This document shows positions 43,901-55,423 of a stretch of DNA of 64,000 nt, piece after piece. The stretch spans positions 5,514,121-5,578,120 of the forward strand of contig NC_084803.1 of NCBI RefSeq assembly GCF_963583255.1, in the 5' to 3' direction. The notes beneath the pieces were generated by a model. The model saw only the letters and a list, made by a program, of their open reading frames with translations, searched no databases and was not told where the DNA came from. The stretch's first letter is position 1. Each line of letters opens with the position of its first letter. The stretch is from Pyrus communis (lineage: Eukaryota > Streptophyta > Magnoliopsida > Rosales > Rosaceae). A program made the translations under genes and the position numbers.

Positions 43901-46896
43901 TGGTGGCATGCTAGGACCATTCTGTGTGTTGTTAAGTGATCTTTCACATACCTACCAACAACAATTACAGCATAAGAACCAAACTAAAAGTGCGTGAACT
44001 GGACAAAGTTACAAACAAGTAACACCACCAAATTATTGAGTGCTCATGTAAAAGAAACAAGGACATCTGTTACAAACTTCTAATCAAAATTGGATCGGGG
44101 GACACTAACGCACAAGGCTTATTGTATGTTTAGTGTCGCCCAAGTTCTATTTTTTATTAAAACTTCGTAACTTAGTTCCACTTGTGCAATTTCTTGACGA
44201 AAAATTAAGACATACCACGAGACTACCGTCTTCTAGAACCGATGTGTAGCGAAGCAACCAGAAGTCTCGAGCTGGTGCCAAAGTAGTGGGTGCGTAGAGC
44301 TAAAGAGGCAAAAGCATTCCAGATTTTTGTTAAGCATTTCTGTTAATATTGATAGAAATGGAGATTAGAGAGGAGCTCATTGAATACCTGCATGTAAAGA
44401 AGTTCAATGGTTCCACCATTGCCAGTGGACATTACATTGAGCACATCCACAGATCGGCAGTTTCGGAACCACGAAGGCCGATCTTTGAGTATTTCAGCGA
44501 CCTGTTTACATGAATAATATCATTGATTAACACTTAATTACCAAAGATTAGTACTTTTAATTTAGCAGACCAATTAGAGAAGACGACGAACTTACTCTTG
44601 TAGGGTCTAGACCTACAAGGCCGCATGCACGTGCTGCCACACCAGTGCAACCGTGAGAAATTGCAACGATTCCAATGGAATCCGGACCAGGCTGTGCGGT
44701 TCAAAACACACGCAAAGTACATAATCAGCAATGGCATTTAGGACCCAACAAACAAAAAGAATAATTGAAATTACTTCCTAAATTCTTTAGGAAAATGTGC
44801 ATGACTAGAAATGGTTATAAACTTTTAATAAATAAATAAATAAAAATAGAAGAATACTAAACAGAATAAAGGTCTATTTATAAATGGTTTATAGTTTGTT
44901 TTGGGTTCTCATTATTATTTTTATTGAAAATGTATAGCTGGTTTAATTTGTGCTGATGTATATCTTCTTTATTCAAATTTTTTCGCTTTGAAAAATAATT
45001 TTTACACACTTATTTTTCTTTCATCCTGCATTTTCATGCATATTGATTATTCAACAACGTGCATAAAAAGTACATAAATGTGCAAATATCACTTCTCCTG
45101 TAAATTTGATAAACAGAGAACTTTAAAAGCCTACCTACACCTTTATCAAAAAATTATGTGGCATAAAAGAATGCAAACAATATCCTTCTATTGCCTTGGG
45201 TGAAGCAAAAATAAGAAGAATGGGGGACCCAAAAGTGGAAAAGCAAAGATTAGTGTGTCCAAAAATTTTGAGATAACGACACGGTTTGGAGGACTTTTTT
45301 GATGCTTTGAAATATTCGATACTTTGGATGGTATTTTGAGGTATAAAGATTGAAAATTTGCAAATAATCCCACGTGGGTTTTGTTCCAATTGATAAAATT
45401 AGAGATGAGAGAGAGAGAGAGAGAGAGAGATTGCAGATGAGAGAAATACCAGATGTTACGTAGTATTAAAGATTTTTCATAGAAGCTTAGCAAAGTTTGA
45501 TGAAATTTTATTGAGAATCAAAAAAGATGTTGAGAGAGAGACCTTCATCCCAGGCAATTGGACCCACTCCACAGCAGTTCCAGTGGCCTTTGATAAAAAC
45601 TCTGCTAAAGTTTCCTCTGCAATGGACAGAAGTCTAAAAAACACACAAAAGAAAGAAAGAACGAACAATCAAAATCTGATATATTCTCTTCTCTCAGCGG
45701 TCCAAAGCAAAAGCATAAAAATAAAAATAAAAAATAAATGAAAAGGACGTAACAAACAAGAAGAATAAAATCATGAAATGGTGTTGAACACTGACCCTGC
45801 AGGGCTGGCATCCCTTGGTGGTGGATGCTGCTGTGCAGTCAAATGGTGTTGACCGCTCGTCACGACCGACTCACAACTCGTGTCTGTCGTTGCCAGAGTT
45901 GCCTGCAAATCCAACCACATAAAAAAAAATTAAAAAATAAAAAAGAAACTCAAAACCCCAATGCATGAGTAATGAGAATAATATAAGTTTGAATTCCCAT
46001 TTATTGGAATTATGAGAAGAACAATTTTGATCCACCAAATTGAGCCCATAAAAGCGGGTTTCCCTTCTCAATTCAAAACAACTAAAAGTTCAATGATTTT
46101 CGCGTTCTTATTTTCTTGGTTGGTGTTTTCATTTAGTTATAACTTTAACATCGAGTGATTTAACGAGAATCAATGGACAAAAATTAAAGAAATATTATGC
46201 ATGAAAAAATTACTACATGTGATTTTAAGACTCAATTGTTAATCTTTTGCCCGTAGATTAAGAAGGGCTAAAAATTATCTATTTGAAGTTCAGTGACTAG
46301 AAGAGGAGTGTCAAAATCGCCACTTTCTTCTCGCTTTCTCCATTTGTGTAAGAAAAGATGAAATTTTTTTCATTGAATGTTGTAAAGGATGGAGGTGAAT
46401 GGTTTTACATTTTGTGTGTGCTGGCGGAAATAGCTGTTCTCATAGACCAGCTGAGACACCTGCTTCTGCAACCGATCATTCTCCTCCATCAGAAGCTTAT
46501 TCATCGCCGTCAGCTTTCTGTTCACAGTCTGCAATCTCGACGCCTCCTTCCGCTGCTTCTCTCTGCATCTGCTCATCAAACACAACCACCCAAAAAAAAT
46601 TTCAAAAAGAGGGATCCAACCAATTGAGAAATTTGACTGCTTGATGAACAGAAGAGATATATATTTTTTTTTTACCTGCGGTTTTGGAACCAAACTTTGA
46701 TCTGCTTCGGCTCGATGTTGGAGAGGATAGGGCACTCGCGGATGAGCTGCTGGCGGCGCATGGAGCTCGGCTTCGGGCACTCATGGTACAACCGCTCTAA
46801 AGCTTCCACTTGCTCCGGCGTGTACCTTACGTACTTGCCATTGTCCATCTGCATCTTCATCCCACCATCTTTGCAGGAAGACGTCACAGCCATCAT
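40936..46896 (-). CDS. HB8: ATHB8-like class III HD-ZIP transcription factor, 18 exons
   Basis: Nuclear regulator; the family governs vascular development and leaf polarity, and ATHB8 marks procambium. Exons in order: 46896-46676, 46568-46409, 45902-45796, 45633-45543, 44691-44596, 44501-44388, 44299-44216, 43951-43796, 43697-43623, 43478-43372, 43284-43095, 42888-42703, 42561-42478, 42296-42162, 42041-41716, 41555-41456, 41339-41190, 41082-40936. All introns are GT-AG and phases agree: 2529 nt, 842 aa. Homeodomain about residues 21-80 (KVWFQNRRCREKQRKEASRL), leucine zipper about 81-127, START domain about 165-370, C-terminal MEKHLA region ending NWSFV. The START code around residue 193 is the miR165/166 site. 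Details such as MIMPAADIFLLQ and SFSDDAPILP fit ATHB8 better than ATHB15, REV or PHB; that choice is from memory and should be tested. No break was seen. Decayed copies of its 3' end lie at 20.8 and 25.7 kb. Confidence 0.95.
44682..45553 (-). promoter_or_regulatory. miR165/166 target site, split by intron 4
   Basis: Exon 4 ends CTGGGATGAAG (45553-45543) and exon 5 starts CCTGGTCCGG (44691-44682). Only the spliced mRNA has the continuous 21-base site, which encodes the PGMKPGPDS region of the START domain. It pairs with the well-known miR166 sequence at all but a few bases near the ends. Cleavage of HD-ZIP III mRNAs by miR165/166 at this place is established. The gene is therefore expected to be under that control. 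Confidence 0.93.
45407..45430. repeat. (GA)n microsatellite in HB8 intron 4
   Basis: About 12 GA units within the 851-bp intron (44692-45542) that divides the miR166 site. A second short GA run, GAGAGAGAG, abuts the donor at 45532-45540 on the plus strand. Confidence 0.85.
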
Positions 46897-46911
46897 GACA
46901 AGGCCTCCTCA

Positions 46912-47376
46912 CTATATAACACCAAAGTCACAAAATTTACATATGTTTATATGGATCTATAAGCACAGCAACCATACGTCGCGATTTTGGTACTCCTGTA
47001 CGTTTACGCTGCACTTTGAATATAATTTTTTCTGTAATTCGCGGCGGAATGCATGAGACTAAAAGATGAGTGTTAAAATCACTAGCGGAATCATAAAGGA
47101 AGAACAGATAATTGAAGATTTTTGAGAAAAACCAACTTACAGTTTTGGATTTGCTAGGAAGGTTTTGTTGATGGCCGGAAGCTGGAGAGACGATTATTGT
47201 GTTTTTGTTGTTTCATTCATGCTCAGAGTTGTTGAGAAGTGGATGTGCTTTTGTTTTTGTTTTTTCAATCCCAAACTGTGCTGTATGTGTAAATAAGAAA
47301 CCAAAAATTTGTAGGAATAGGTTTTTAAGACGAGAAAAACCCCATAATTCCAGACAGAAGAGGAATAAAAGCGACC

Positions 47377-47414
<38 letters not shown>

Positions 47415-47620
47415 TTCTGTTGCTTTTGCTGCTACTGTTGCTTCTGCTTTTTATTGCGGAACTGGTTTGTTTGGGCACTTTCCGACACTTAAACTCTCTC
47501 TTACCGACTGTCCTCTCCCTCTCAGAGTTTTCTGCATCAATACACACTTCGAAGTACATGCCATATGCCACACGGTCGGTTGATTCGAATTTACACTCCA
47601 ACAATCTTCATGCGAAAATG
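46912..47620 (-). promoter_or_regulatory. 5' leader and promoter-proximal region of the HB8-like gene
   Basis: On the minus strand a good donor (AAAACT|GTAAG at 47140) and an acceptor-like TATAG near 46912 suggest a 5'-UTR intron just before the ATG. Upstream, a (GA)n tract (47381-47411) lies in a region free of convincing long frames, as is common for HD-ZIP III leaders. No transcription start can be fixed. Short frames here are unlikely to be genes, though they could act as upstream frames. Confidence 0.4.
47381..47411. repeat. (CT)n / (GA)n tract in the HB8 leader
   Basis: About 15 CT units on the plus strand, read as GA on the gene's strand. GA tracts in plant promoters and leaders can bind BBR/BPC proteins; whether this one does is not shown. 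Confidence 0.85.
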
Positions 47621-47884
47621 AGGTATGCTTGGGAATCAATTTTTTAAACTAAATTTGTAAATTAAATTATGTGTTATTAATAGAAAATAAGCATGTTAAT
47701 TAATACCTTAAATAATATTCTCATTATCAACAATCGTATCATTTAATTTATAAAATTTGATTTACCTAACATTATCCGAAAAGTTAGTAGGGTATAAAAA
47801 AAACAATGGTTGCATGTGAAAACAAAGACAAAATCATGAGGGCTTTAGCATGCGGCCTCATTATCTCATGCCATCACACCTTAT

Positions 47885-47926
<42 letters not shown>

Positions 47927-48188
47927 GCATATACAAACATATATACATGCAACTTTTATAAGGATTGTTTGGCTGTCAAGCAATATTGGATGTTGTCATA
48001 TGGTGGTTTAATTATTTTGGGTCTGTCTGATCTCATGCACAAGTGTCCAACTGGTTGCTTTATATTTAGAAAACAAATTATACATGTTTGATTAATCAAC
48101 CTCCTTTAAGAGACTAAAATGTAAAAAAAAATTAAAAAAATTAAAAAAATTAAAAAAATTAAAAAAAAAAGTCTGTACATAAAACTAT

Positions 48189-48639
48189 AGATTAAAATAT
48201 AGAATTGATCTCTGAATTTTCACTTTAGTTTAGATTTCATTCATGAACTAAAAAACCGTTAGTTAAGGTCCTTGAATTTAGAAAAACGTGCATCATTGGT
48301 CTTTGTTGTTAACATCCATAAAAAAAACTCTGTTTATTTGATGATGTGTCACATGTGTGGGCCCCATATATCTAATTTTATGATTCTATGTGAACAATTT
48401 AAGGCTAACTATATGTTAAGGACTGTTATATTAAAAATAAATGCATAATAATAGGGGAAAGTAGGGAAGAACTATATCAGATTAGCCACATCATCAAACT
48501 GAGCTTTAGACAGAAGTTAACAGAAAAGAACTAAAAGTGCACGATTGTTAAATTCAAGGACCTTAACTAACGGATTTTTAGTTCATAGACAAATTCTAAA
48601 ATAAAGTGAAAGTTCAGGAACCGAATCTATATTTTACTC
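48189..48639. mobile_element. Mutator-like foldback element with ~150-bp terminal inverted repeats
   Basis: The ends AGATTAAAATATAG and (complement) GAGTAAAATATAG open long inverted repeats that share CTTTAGTTTAGA/CTTTATTTTAGA-like text, CCGTTAGTTAAGGTCCTTGAA and CGTGCA. The arms are about 150 bp each around a 150-bp centre. Flanks TAAAACTAT (48180-48188) and TAAAATTAT (48640-48648) form a 9-bp duplication with one mismatch, the Mutator signature. No transposase is encoded. Confidence 0.75.
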
Positions 48640-49285
48640 TAAAATTATATAATGAGTTACTTAATTTAGTGTCGTGGTGCCTAGTACCTGAAGATTAGTT
48701 TGAAGCATTTTCTCTACAAACTAGTCTGGACTAAATACAGAATATTCATCCTTACATGGTGATAATGTAGTTCCACAATCGTATTACATGTGCCCTTTCT
48801 TTATAGACAAGTCTGTTTAGTTGATTAAATAAGCAAGGAAACACGTTTTCATCCCACTTAATATTACTAATCCACTAATCAAGCAATAACCCAAATGTTA
48901 CTCTATTGTTTTTCCAAATCATATACAGCAACTTTATTTGAAGATATTGTAATCACTCCATTATCGGTCAAAATAAGATTAATTCTTCCATGCTTACCCA
49001 TCAATTAGTCATTATAGTTAACTAACCTGAAGAAATTTTGATACTAAAAATTCAATTAATCAAACTCTAGAAAGGGGTACTGAACGTGTTTTTATTTTCC
49101 TACTTGTCAACCAGATTGTTTTTCAATATACAAAAATGCGGTTGCGAACTAAGTCAGTTAGCTATAAAAAAACGTACATGTAATGAACGTACAATACACC
49201 TTGCTACCCATAACATGTTCTATACTAAATGTTTTCTTATAAACCAATTGTCTAATTTGCAGAAAAGAATATCGAACTAAAGTGC

Positions 49286-49315
49286 AAGGTGATTAGCACA
49301 CTTGCTAATCACCTT
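49286..49315. repeat. Perfect 13-bp hairpin in a short tandem duplication
   Basis: AAGGTGATTAGCA and TGCTAATCACCTT pair perfectly around a 4-base loop (CACT). The left part (TTTGCAGA...AACTAAAGTGCAAGGTGAT) is repeated about 90-95 bp downstream (about 49350-49395). There is no T-run typical of a bacterial terminator, and the role is unknown. Confidence 0.6.
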
Positions 49316-50287
49316 ATGCGTATGTTTTCTGATAACGCAACAGTGTAATTTGCAGAGAAAAAGATTGAACTAAAGTGCAAGGTGATCAGCACGCTAACCA
49401 ATCTAGCTACAGAATCTATATCTTAACGAGTCCTATGCTATGACAAGTCACAGTTGGGTTGAATTTTGAAGATCCATAGTTGTCCTAGGTAAAAGACTAA
49501 CCATACCACGTTCTTAGGACCGCTTCAGAGTCTTCACAAAAGAATACAGTACTTTCTTCCACCATAATTCAACTTTACCGAACGCAAGTCAATACCATTT
49601 GCCAAATTTTGACAAGTCAATGTGGGACGGTCCTCTCTCATCTGCCCACCATCGATTTTTCAAACCTCCCACATTCTCCGCTCCTCAAAGTTGGCCGTCA
49701 CTAAAAAGAAGGAAAGAAATAAATAAATTTGATTGGTCGAAATCAGAAATTAATGGCAGACCAACCTAGGTGGTGTTTGATTATATATTGCTCCAAATCT
49801 TAAGATACACTTAAAAATTCAATTATAATCTAATTTCTTTTCCCCTTAATGATATTCACTTTTTTGCCCCTTTGTTTAAAACTTTATAGGGTCTTTACAA
49901 ATAAGTCCTCCATTTAATAATAATTAACACGTTAAACACTATTTTGAGTACAATAATTTTATTTCGACTCACAAAACTTATGCATTTTTTCAACATGCTC
50001 AATTAGAGGTGTGACCTTCTATTTATGTAAAATTCACTTGTATTAGAAATTGTGTCGGGAAATTATACATTTTATGAGTCTGAATAAAAGTGTCCTTTTG
50101 AATAAGGTCAAAATTCTTAATTTCAACTGTGATTGAACTGAACATTAATAGTTGATAAGTGATAAATATTTTCTTTAAATCGGTTATAGAACTAAGCACT
50201 AACAGTTGTTAAGGAGACTACACTAAGGTGGGTTTGTTTGGCTTCACTTCCTCTAGAATGGACTATTTGTTAGTGTAGTCTCACGCT

Positions 50288-50318
50288 CCACCCCCCCCCC
50301 CCCAAAAAAAAAAAATTA
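50288..50318. repeat. Poly-C followed by poly-A tract
   Basis: About 15 C directly followed by about 12 A, a short distance upstream of the CCT exon fragment. Tract length may be inaccurate. Confidence 0.7.
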
Positions 50319-50393
50319 GAGGACTAGCTAAGATCGTTGTCCTCGTCATGATTGCTCGCCTCGTTCCCCTTGTCCTGCTTGTCCTACTCTGTC

Positions 50394-50488
50394 GATCCGA
50401 ACGACTGCCTTATTCGTGTCTACGCCAATGGGATCTACGATTTGTTCCATTTCAACCACGCTCGCTCGCTCGAGCTGGCCAAGAAATC
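50394..50488 (+). pseudogene. Single-exon fragment of choline-phosphate cytidylyltransferase
   Basis: The frame reads [20 protein letters not shown] then LAKKS. It matches the start of the catalytic domain of plant CTP:phosphocholine cytidylyltransferases (CCT), which make CDP-choline for phosphatidylcholine synthesis. The fragment ends at a phase-correct donor (AAATC|GTCATT), as in the real gene's first exon. None of the following exons is found to 51300. The nucleotidyltransferase HxGH motif reads HFNH, with the glycine lost, and no plausible start precedes it in frame apart from unrelated text. It is a captured or leftover piece, not a working gene. Confidence 0.8.
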
Positions 50489-52813
50489 GTCATTCTCTCT
50501 CTCTCTCTCTCACTCATCATTCACAAATTGCCATTTGTTGCTTGATTCTGTGTTTTTCTTCGCTTTTGAAATTTGGGTTGCATTTATTTCTGACCATTAC
50601 GTTTTTTTTTCCATAGCTTTTTGTGTTATTTGTGATCTGGGTATCTTTTATTTGGATGTGATTTTTTGCTTATGTTGTGAGTTGCTTGTTCTTCAATGAT
50701 TTCCCCTTCTAGGTATTTTGCGATTTAGGATTTAATTGTGAGTTAACTAATATATGACGTTGGATATTGATTGTGAGTTAATTATGATTTCCCCTTATGC
50801 CCGATTTGTTGCTGCATGGAGCATAATTACTAGTTTGAATGTTTCAATTGCGTAATTTTAGTGTCAATTGGATGAGATAATACGAACTACCATTTAGGAA
50901 TGGGTCTTACATTCAGGAAGCTTCTCTGCAATTAGTGACATTCACGATGCGTGCTTAGCATTGGACGGTACTGCTCACTGATTGGTTTGCAATTAGTTTT
51001 TATCTTTGTTTTGGAATTGGTCGATTCTTAATCCTTGTTGACCTATACTCGGTCGAATGATGAGCTAAATCAAAATTGAGTTCGTTTGTCCTCTATATTG
51101 AGTAGGGAGGTTGTCTCTGTAAGTTGTTGTTCATTATCTTACTTCTTAGTCTGACATTGTATCCAAATGCTTCATAAAGTCAGTCCAGTTTAATGCTGAA
51201 GCTAGTCTAATTTGAAATATTTCGATGCAACAAACGCACTCAAAGATTTTAGCTTTAATCCCAAGATTTAATCTATCGTAAAAGGGAAGGAGGCATGCAA
51301 CATCAGTAGCCTAACACAAAAGAAAATTAAAACAGAGGGCCCTAAAAATTAATTGTTTACTATATGTCAACGGTGTGTGACTGAAGCATGTGGGCTGGTA
51401 AAAGTGATGGCATTACCCCCGCCATTCCCGGTGGTTGGATAGACAAGCGTGCCCCAAAATGTGAAATTTTTTTTTTTTTTAAAGAAATTGTTATTAGGAA
51501 TTCAAAAATTTTATTTGACACACTCCAAACTTTACATAATTAAAACGAAAAATATGTTTATGAGGAACGTAGAATAAAAATTTTGAAATGTTAATAACAA
51601 TTTTCTTTTTTTATTACTTATTAAAACTTTTTTGTTGGTAAAAATTTTGAGCATGATGCAGGTCGACAAGTGTCGTTTAGTGGGTAGAGTGTGATCCACG
51701 CCGGCAGTCCATGTCTGGGTGTGGTCCACACGTGTGGGCCCAAAAAGATGTGGCCCCCGCACGCGTGATGACTCCTCCGCTCAGCTTTACAACGTGCTCC
51801 TCCTTGCCGACCCCCTCATGTTTACCGTTTTCCATACCGTGTCAATTTATTTAGTTTGTATAGGTTGTAAAAGTGATGTGCTATCATCAAATTTACATTA
51901 CAAAACAGAGAGAATTTTAAGGGAATTCTTTTAAAGTGAGATTATTTATGAATTTTTCGTCGCTTCACATTTTAACGTTAATTTTTATAATAATAATATT
52001 AAACATTGTGCCAAAAATACGAAGTGACAGAAAATTCACAGAGAATCCCACTTTTGAAAGAATTTCAGTAGCATTCTCTTACAAAACGAGTTACTATAAT
52101 GCCAGGGCACACAATGTTGTTATCGTTATTGTTTAATATGTAATTTGGCTTCTGTATCTTTTCTCTTTTATTAATAAAATTCTATCATTTCCTTTAAAAA
52201 AAAGTATGTAATATACAAACGCCAATAATTACTAATAACACATGTAATTGACGATAACATTGCAAAATCTTAAATATTTCTAACATGTAAGATACTGATA
52301 AAACGAGCGAATAATTAGAAAAGAACGCGGCTAGAGATTGCTAGGGCTAAATTTCGGTTAAGAAAGAAAGGGAACTCCACAAAATCAAGGGAGGATAGGC
52401 TCCATGTAGGGTTGAGATATGGAGGAAATATAAGATGACATCTTTCGGTAAGGAGGGGGATATCCTTAACGACAAAAAATGGGTAACAGGGAGGTTGCGT
52501 GAGAGTTTTGGAGAAAGGAAAAGAAATTATGACATGTCTATTTACTTTGAACGAAAAAGGTTATGAATCGAAGAATGGAGTAAAGAATGGGGCTGAGATC
52601 AACAAGAAGTTTATATGATTCATGATTTTCAAGATTTCAACTACGATTTTCATGCATGTTTCGATTTTACATGTTAGAATCCATGTTTTAATAAACGCAT
52701 GGAAGTAAAGAATCAAAACGACCTTATAAGATTAGGTCCACAAACTTAATATAGTGTTGGCATATCTAGTAACTTATGAAGTTGACAAATAGGGAAAAAA
52801 AACATGTACCATA
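50489..52813. other. Intergenic stretch, no gene seen
   Basis: No further CCT exons and no other recognised gene. The piece around 51700-51830 is GC-richer (GTGTGGTCCACACGTGTGGG, partly self-complementary) and contains a short frame, but nothing identifiable. Confidence 0.5.
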
Positions 52814-53155
52814 TGTTGAGAATGAGTCACCAATTGATGGGAGGAGGGACCTTACATGAGCTTATAAGAGGTTGGGCTACTCTCAATATTGTCAATTGGT
52901 TTTATGGTGGAACCTTAACTTTTTTCATGGTATCAGAGCAGGTTGTCCCACGTGTGAAGCCAAACGGCCACACGCGCTCCACGTCACCCCGTTGTGTTGT
53001 CCACGTGTTAGACTTGAAAATTCGCCACACATGAGGGGGCTTGTTGAGAACGAGTCTCACATAAATTGAATGAGAGACCTTACATGGGCTTATAAGATGT
53101 TGGACTACTTTCCATATTCTCAATTGGTTTTATGATGGAACTTCAACTTTCTTTA
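52814..53155 (+). mobile_element. Complete TRIM element with tRNA-Met primer site
   Basis: Two LTRs of about 114 bp (52814-52927 and 53042-53155) begin TGTTGAGAA and share GACCTTACATG, GCTTATAAGA and CAATTGGTTTTATG. Between them are a perfect TGGTATCAGAGC primer site (52928-52939) and a purine tract GAGGGGGC just before the second LTR. Flanks CCATA and CTATA match at four of five bases. It has no protein frame. It shares CTTATAAGAGGTTG and the ending text with the element at 9742-10063, so both belong to one family. Confidence 0.85.
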
Positions 53156-55423
53156 CTATAAAATTACTAAAAAAACTACGAAGATTTGGTTGATTCGGTT
53201 CGATTTAAGTTTTGAATTTATACTACATTAGCAACTAGTTCCAATCTTTTTGAGATTTGAAATTGAATAACAATACGTACGTAGTATCCCTCGTAAAATG
53301 AATTAATATACATGAAATCCATGGGTGCTTTGGTTGGACCACAAACAAACACATGCAATTTGGAGTTGCTTAGAAGCAGCGGCGCTAGGGCGGACATAGG
53401 GAAGTGGATATATAAAAATAGAGTCACGGGACCACCGTGAATAGAACTAGTGTCGCCATCTTTCGGTGGTGGTGCTGTCACAGAGAGAGAGGCAGAATGA
53501 CATTCTCTTCTGCTCTTTTGTATTCTCTTCGGGATGCGTTATTTTATGCTTTTACTTTCGTTTCGTCAACGTAACGGACTTGCTTTACACTCACTCACTG
53601 CACTCTTTTATCTCAATCTTCGTCTCCTTTTACTGTGACACGTACTGGTTGATTCATGATTTGGAACATTGGGGGTCATAGTGTTAAAGTTTAAAGTTTT
53701 TTAATAAAAATAAAGCGGGAAGTGTGAAAAAAAAAAAAATTCAGTTTATTCATAGAAATATTTTGTTAAAAACTTGGTGGATTTGTTATCTTCAACCGAA
53801 CCATGTTACGGACATATCAAGAGATATCGATGCATATCAAAGCAATCTAATGATTTATATCGTGTCTAGTAGACATTACACTATACACTTAGTGAGTAAA
53901 TGAGAGACCCATACCAAACATTCGAAAGGCCTTTTGAAGTCCTTCACATCTATATTTTTTGAACTCCGAATGAATCATTTGATCTATATGTACATCCATC
54001 ATTAGTGACATGACGGATCCCTATCTCCTTGTCCTCCTCATTAATTTTGCATTTGGCCAGATTTATTGTGGTTGGAGTAATTGTTGGCCGGCTGTCGCCG
54101 CCGTGGACGGTGGACCCCAATTTATTAGCGCCCATTTTACTCTTAGGGATAATAATCTAGTATTGCAAGTGCAAAGCATCTTTTAGTTGCTCAAATCATT
54201 TACTGTTTTGCTCGCCCATTTCTGGTACTAATTAATTCCCATCACAAATGTCATCACTCACTTCTTTGTTAATCGTGCCTCCCGCTTTTACAGCTCAATC
54301 TGCCAACCAAATTTTATACTAGCCTTTTTTTTATTTTAATTGTTAATAGAAAGAAATGTTACCTACCCACTTCATGTTTAAAGATAAATGAACGTGATGG
54401 ATAAAATCTCTTATTCACTTGTTAGAAGTAACAATAAGAGATGAATCGAGGATCGTATATAATGTGTGCAAGCGCTAAGACGATAATGTCAGATCTTTCA
54501 GCTCCAACAAGCATGCATCATGCATGGGGGTATGCATTGCGCATGCACATGATAGAACTAAGTTGAAAAACAGCCTAATCAATGTATGATATACATTATT
54601 GTTAAATAAAGGGACTCGTGATACATTGGTCTTGATTTCTTTTTGCTTTGTCGCCTCTATAATTTGAGTGTCACATACATTAATAGGATGAAAATGAGAA
54701 AGAGATAATTCATTAGTAATTTAAAAAATAAACGGTTTAAATTATTTTTTGATATTGTATATAATAAGAATGAAATCCGAAGAAGTAGAAAGAAAATGTC
54801 AGTACTCAGTAGCACCACCATTGAAGAAAGGCACGCGAAGCAGATGGTTGAATATTTACGAAGAAATTATATTAGTATTAAATGAGGGAAGCAAGTAGGA
54901 AGGGTACATCGCGAAACACAAGTTAATGGAAGTGAGAAAGCTTGAATAGTGCCGGGCTAGGCGTGCCTGCGAGGAGCCGACAACCAAATGGGAGATGAGA
55001 TTGAGAGGAGAGGAGATGGATTGGTGGGAACCACAAGGCGGATAGATTGGGACCCACCCGGATCGTGATGAGAATTTGATATACTCATCTGCGCTTTCTC
55101 AAGAGAAATTATTCATTGTGATCGGAATACGAGTGGTACACCATATATTTTTATATAAGTAGTGAAATTTTTTATTTTTTAAATTATTAATTTTTTAATA
55201 CACATATCGCACAATTTGTATTGTGACACGTAATGTATCACTTCGTGTTTTGGTCACATTGAAAATCCTCTCTCACATCATAAATCACAAACAAATGGTA
55301 GAATATTCGGCGGCGCCACTTTAAATGGATTGGCCGCTACGCCCATTCTCGGTTTACCGTTTTCCCACCGCATTTAAACTAGTAGGCGCCTGGACGGCCC
55401 CACTATAACTCTAACTGGTATTT
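53156..55423. other. Intergenic stretch, no gene seen
   Basis: Several short frames, none with recognisable features. Palindromic ATGC-rich text occurs near 54510-54550 (GCATGCATCATGCATG). No RNA gene was recognised. Confidence 0.5.

Larger units (their letters stand above)
47642..50287. other. AT-rich intergenic stretch
   Basis: No gene recognised. Contains an (AT)n run (about 47889-47920), an A-rich decamer repeat (about 48123-48170), the foldback element at 48189-48639 and a small hairpin duplication at 49256-49400. Confidence 0.5.

Noticed and set aside
47194..47604. 136-codon frame upstream of the HB8-like gene
   Set aside because: Built around the GA repeat (RERERERERE) in the 5' leader; no recognisable protein.
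51719..51934. 71-codon frame with NVLLLADPLMFTVFHTVSIYL
   Set aside because: Has a hydrophobic stretch but no recognised family, no splice context and no second exon. Could be a fragment, but not supportable.
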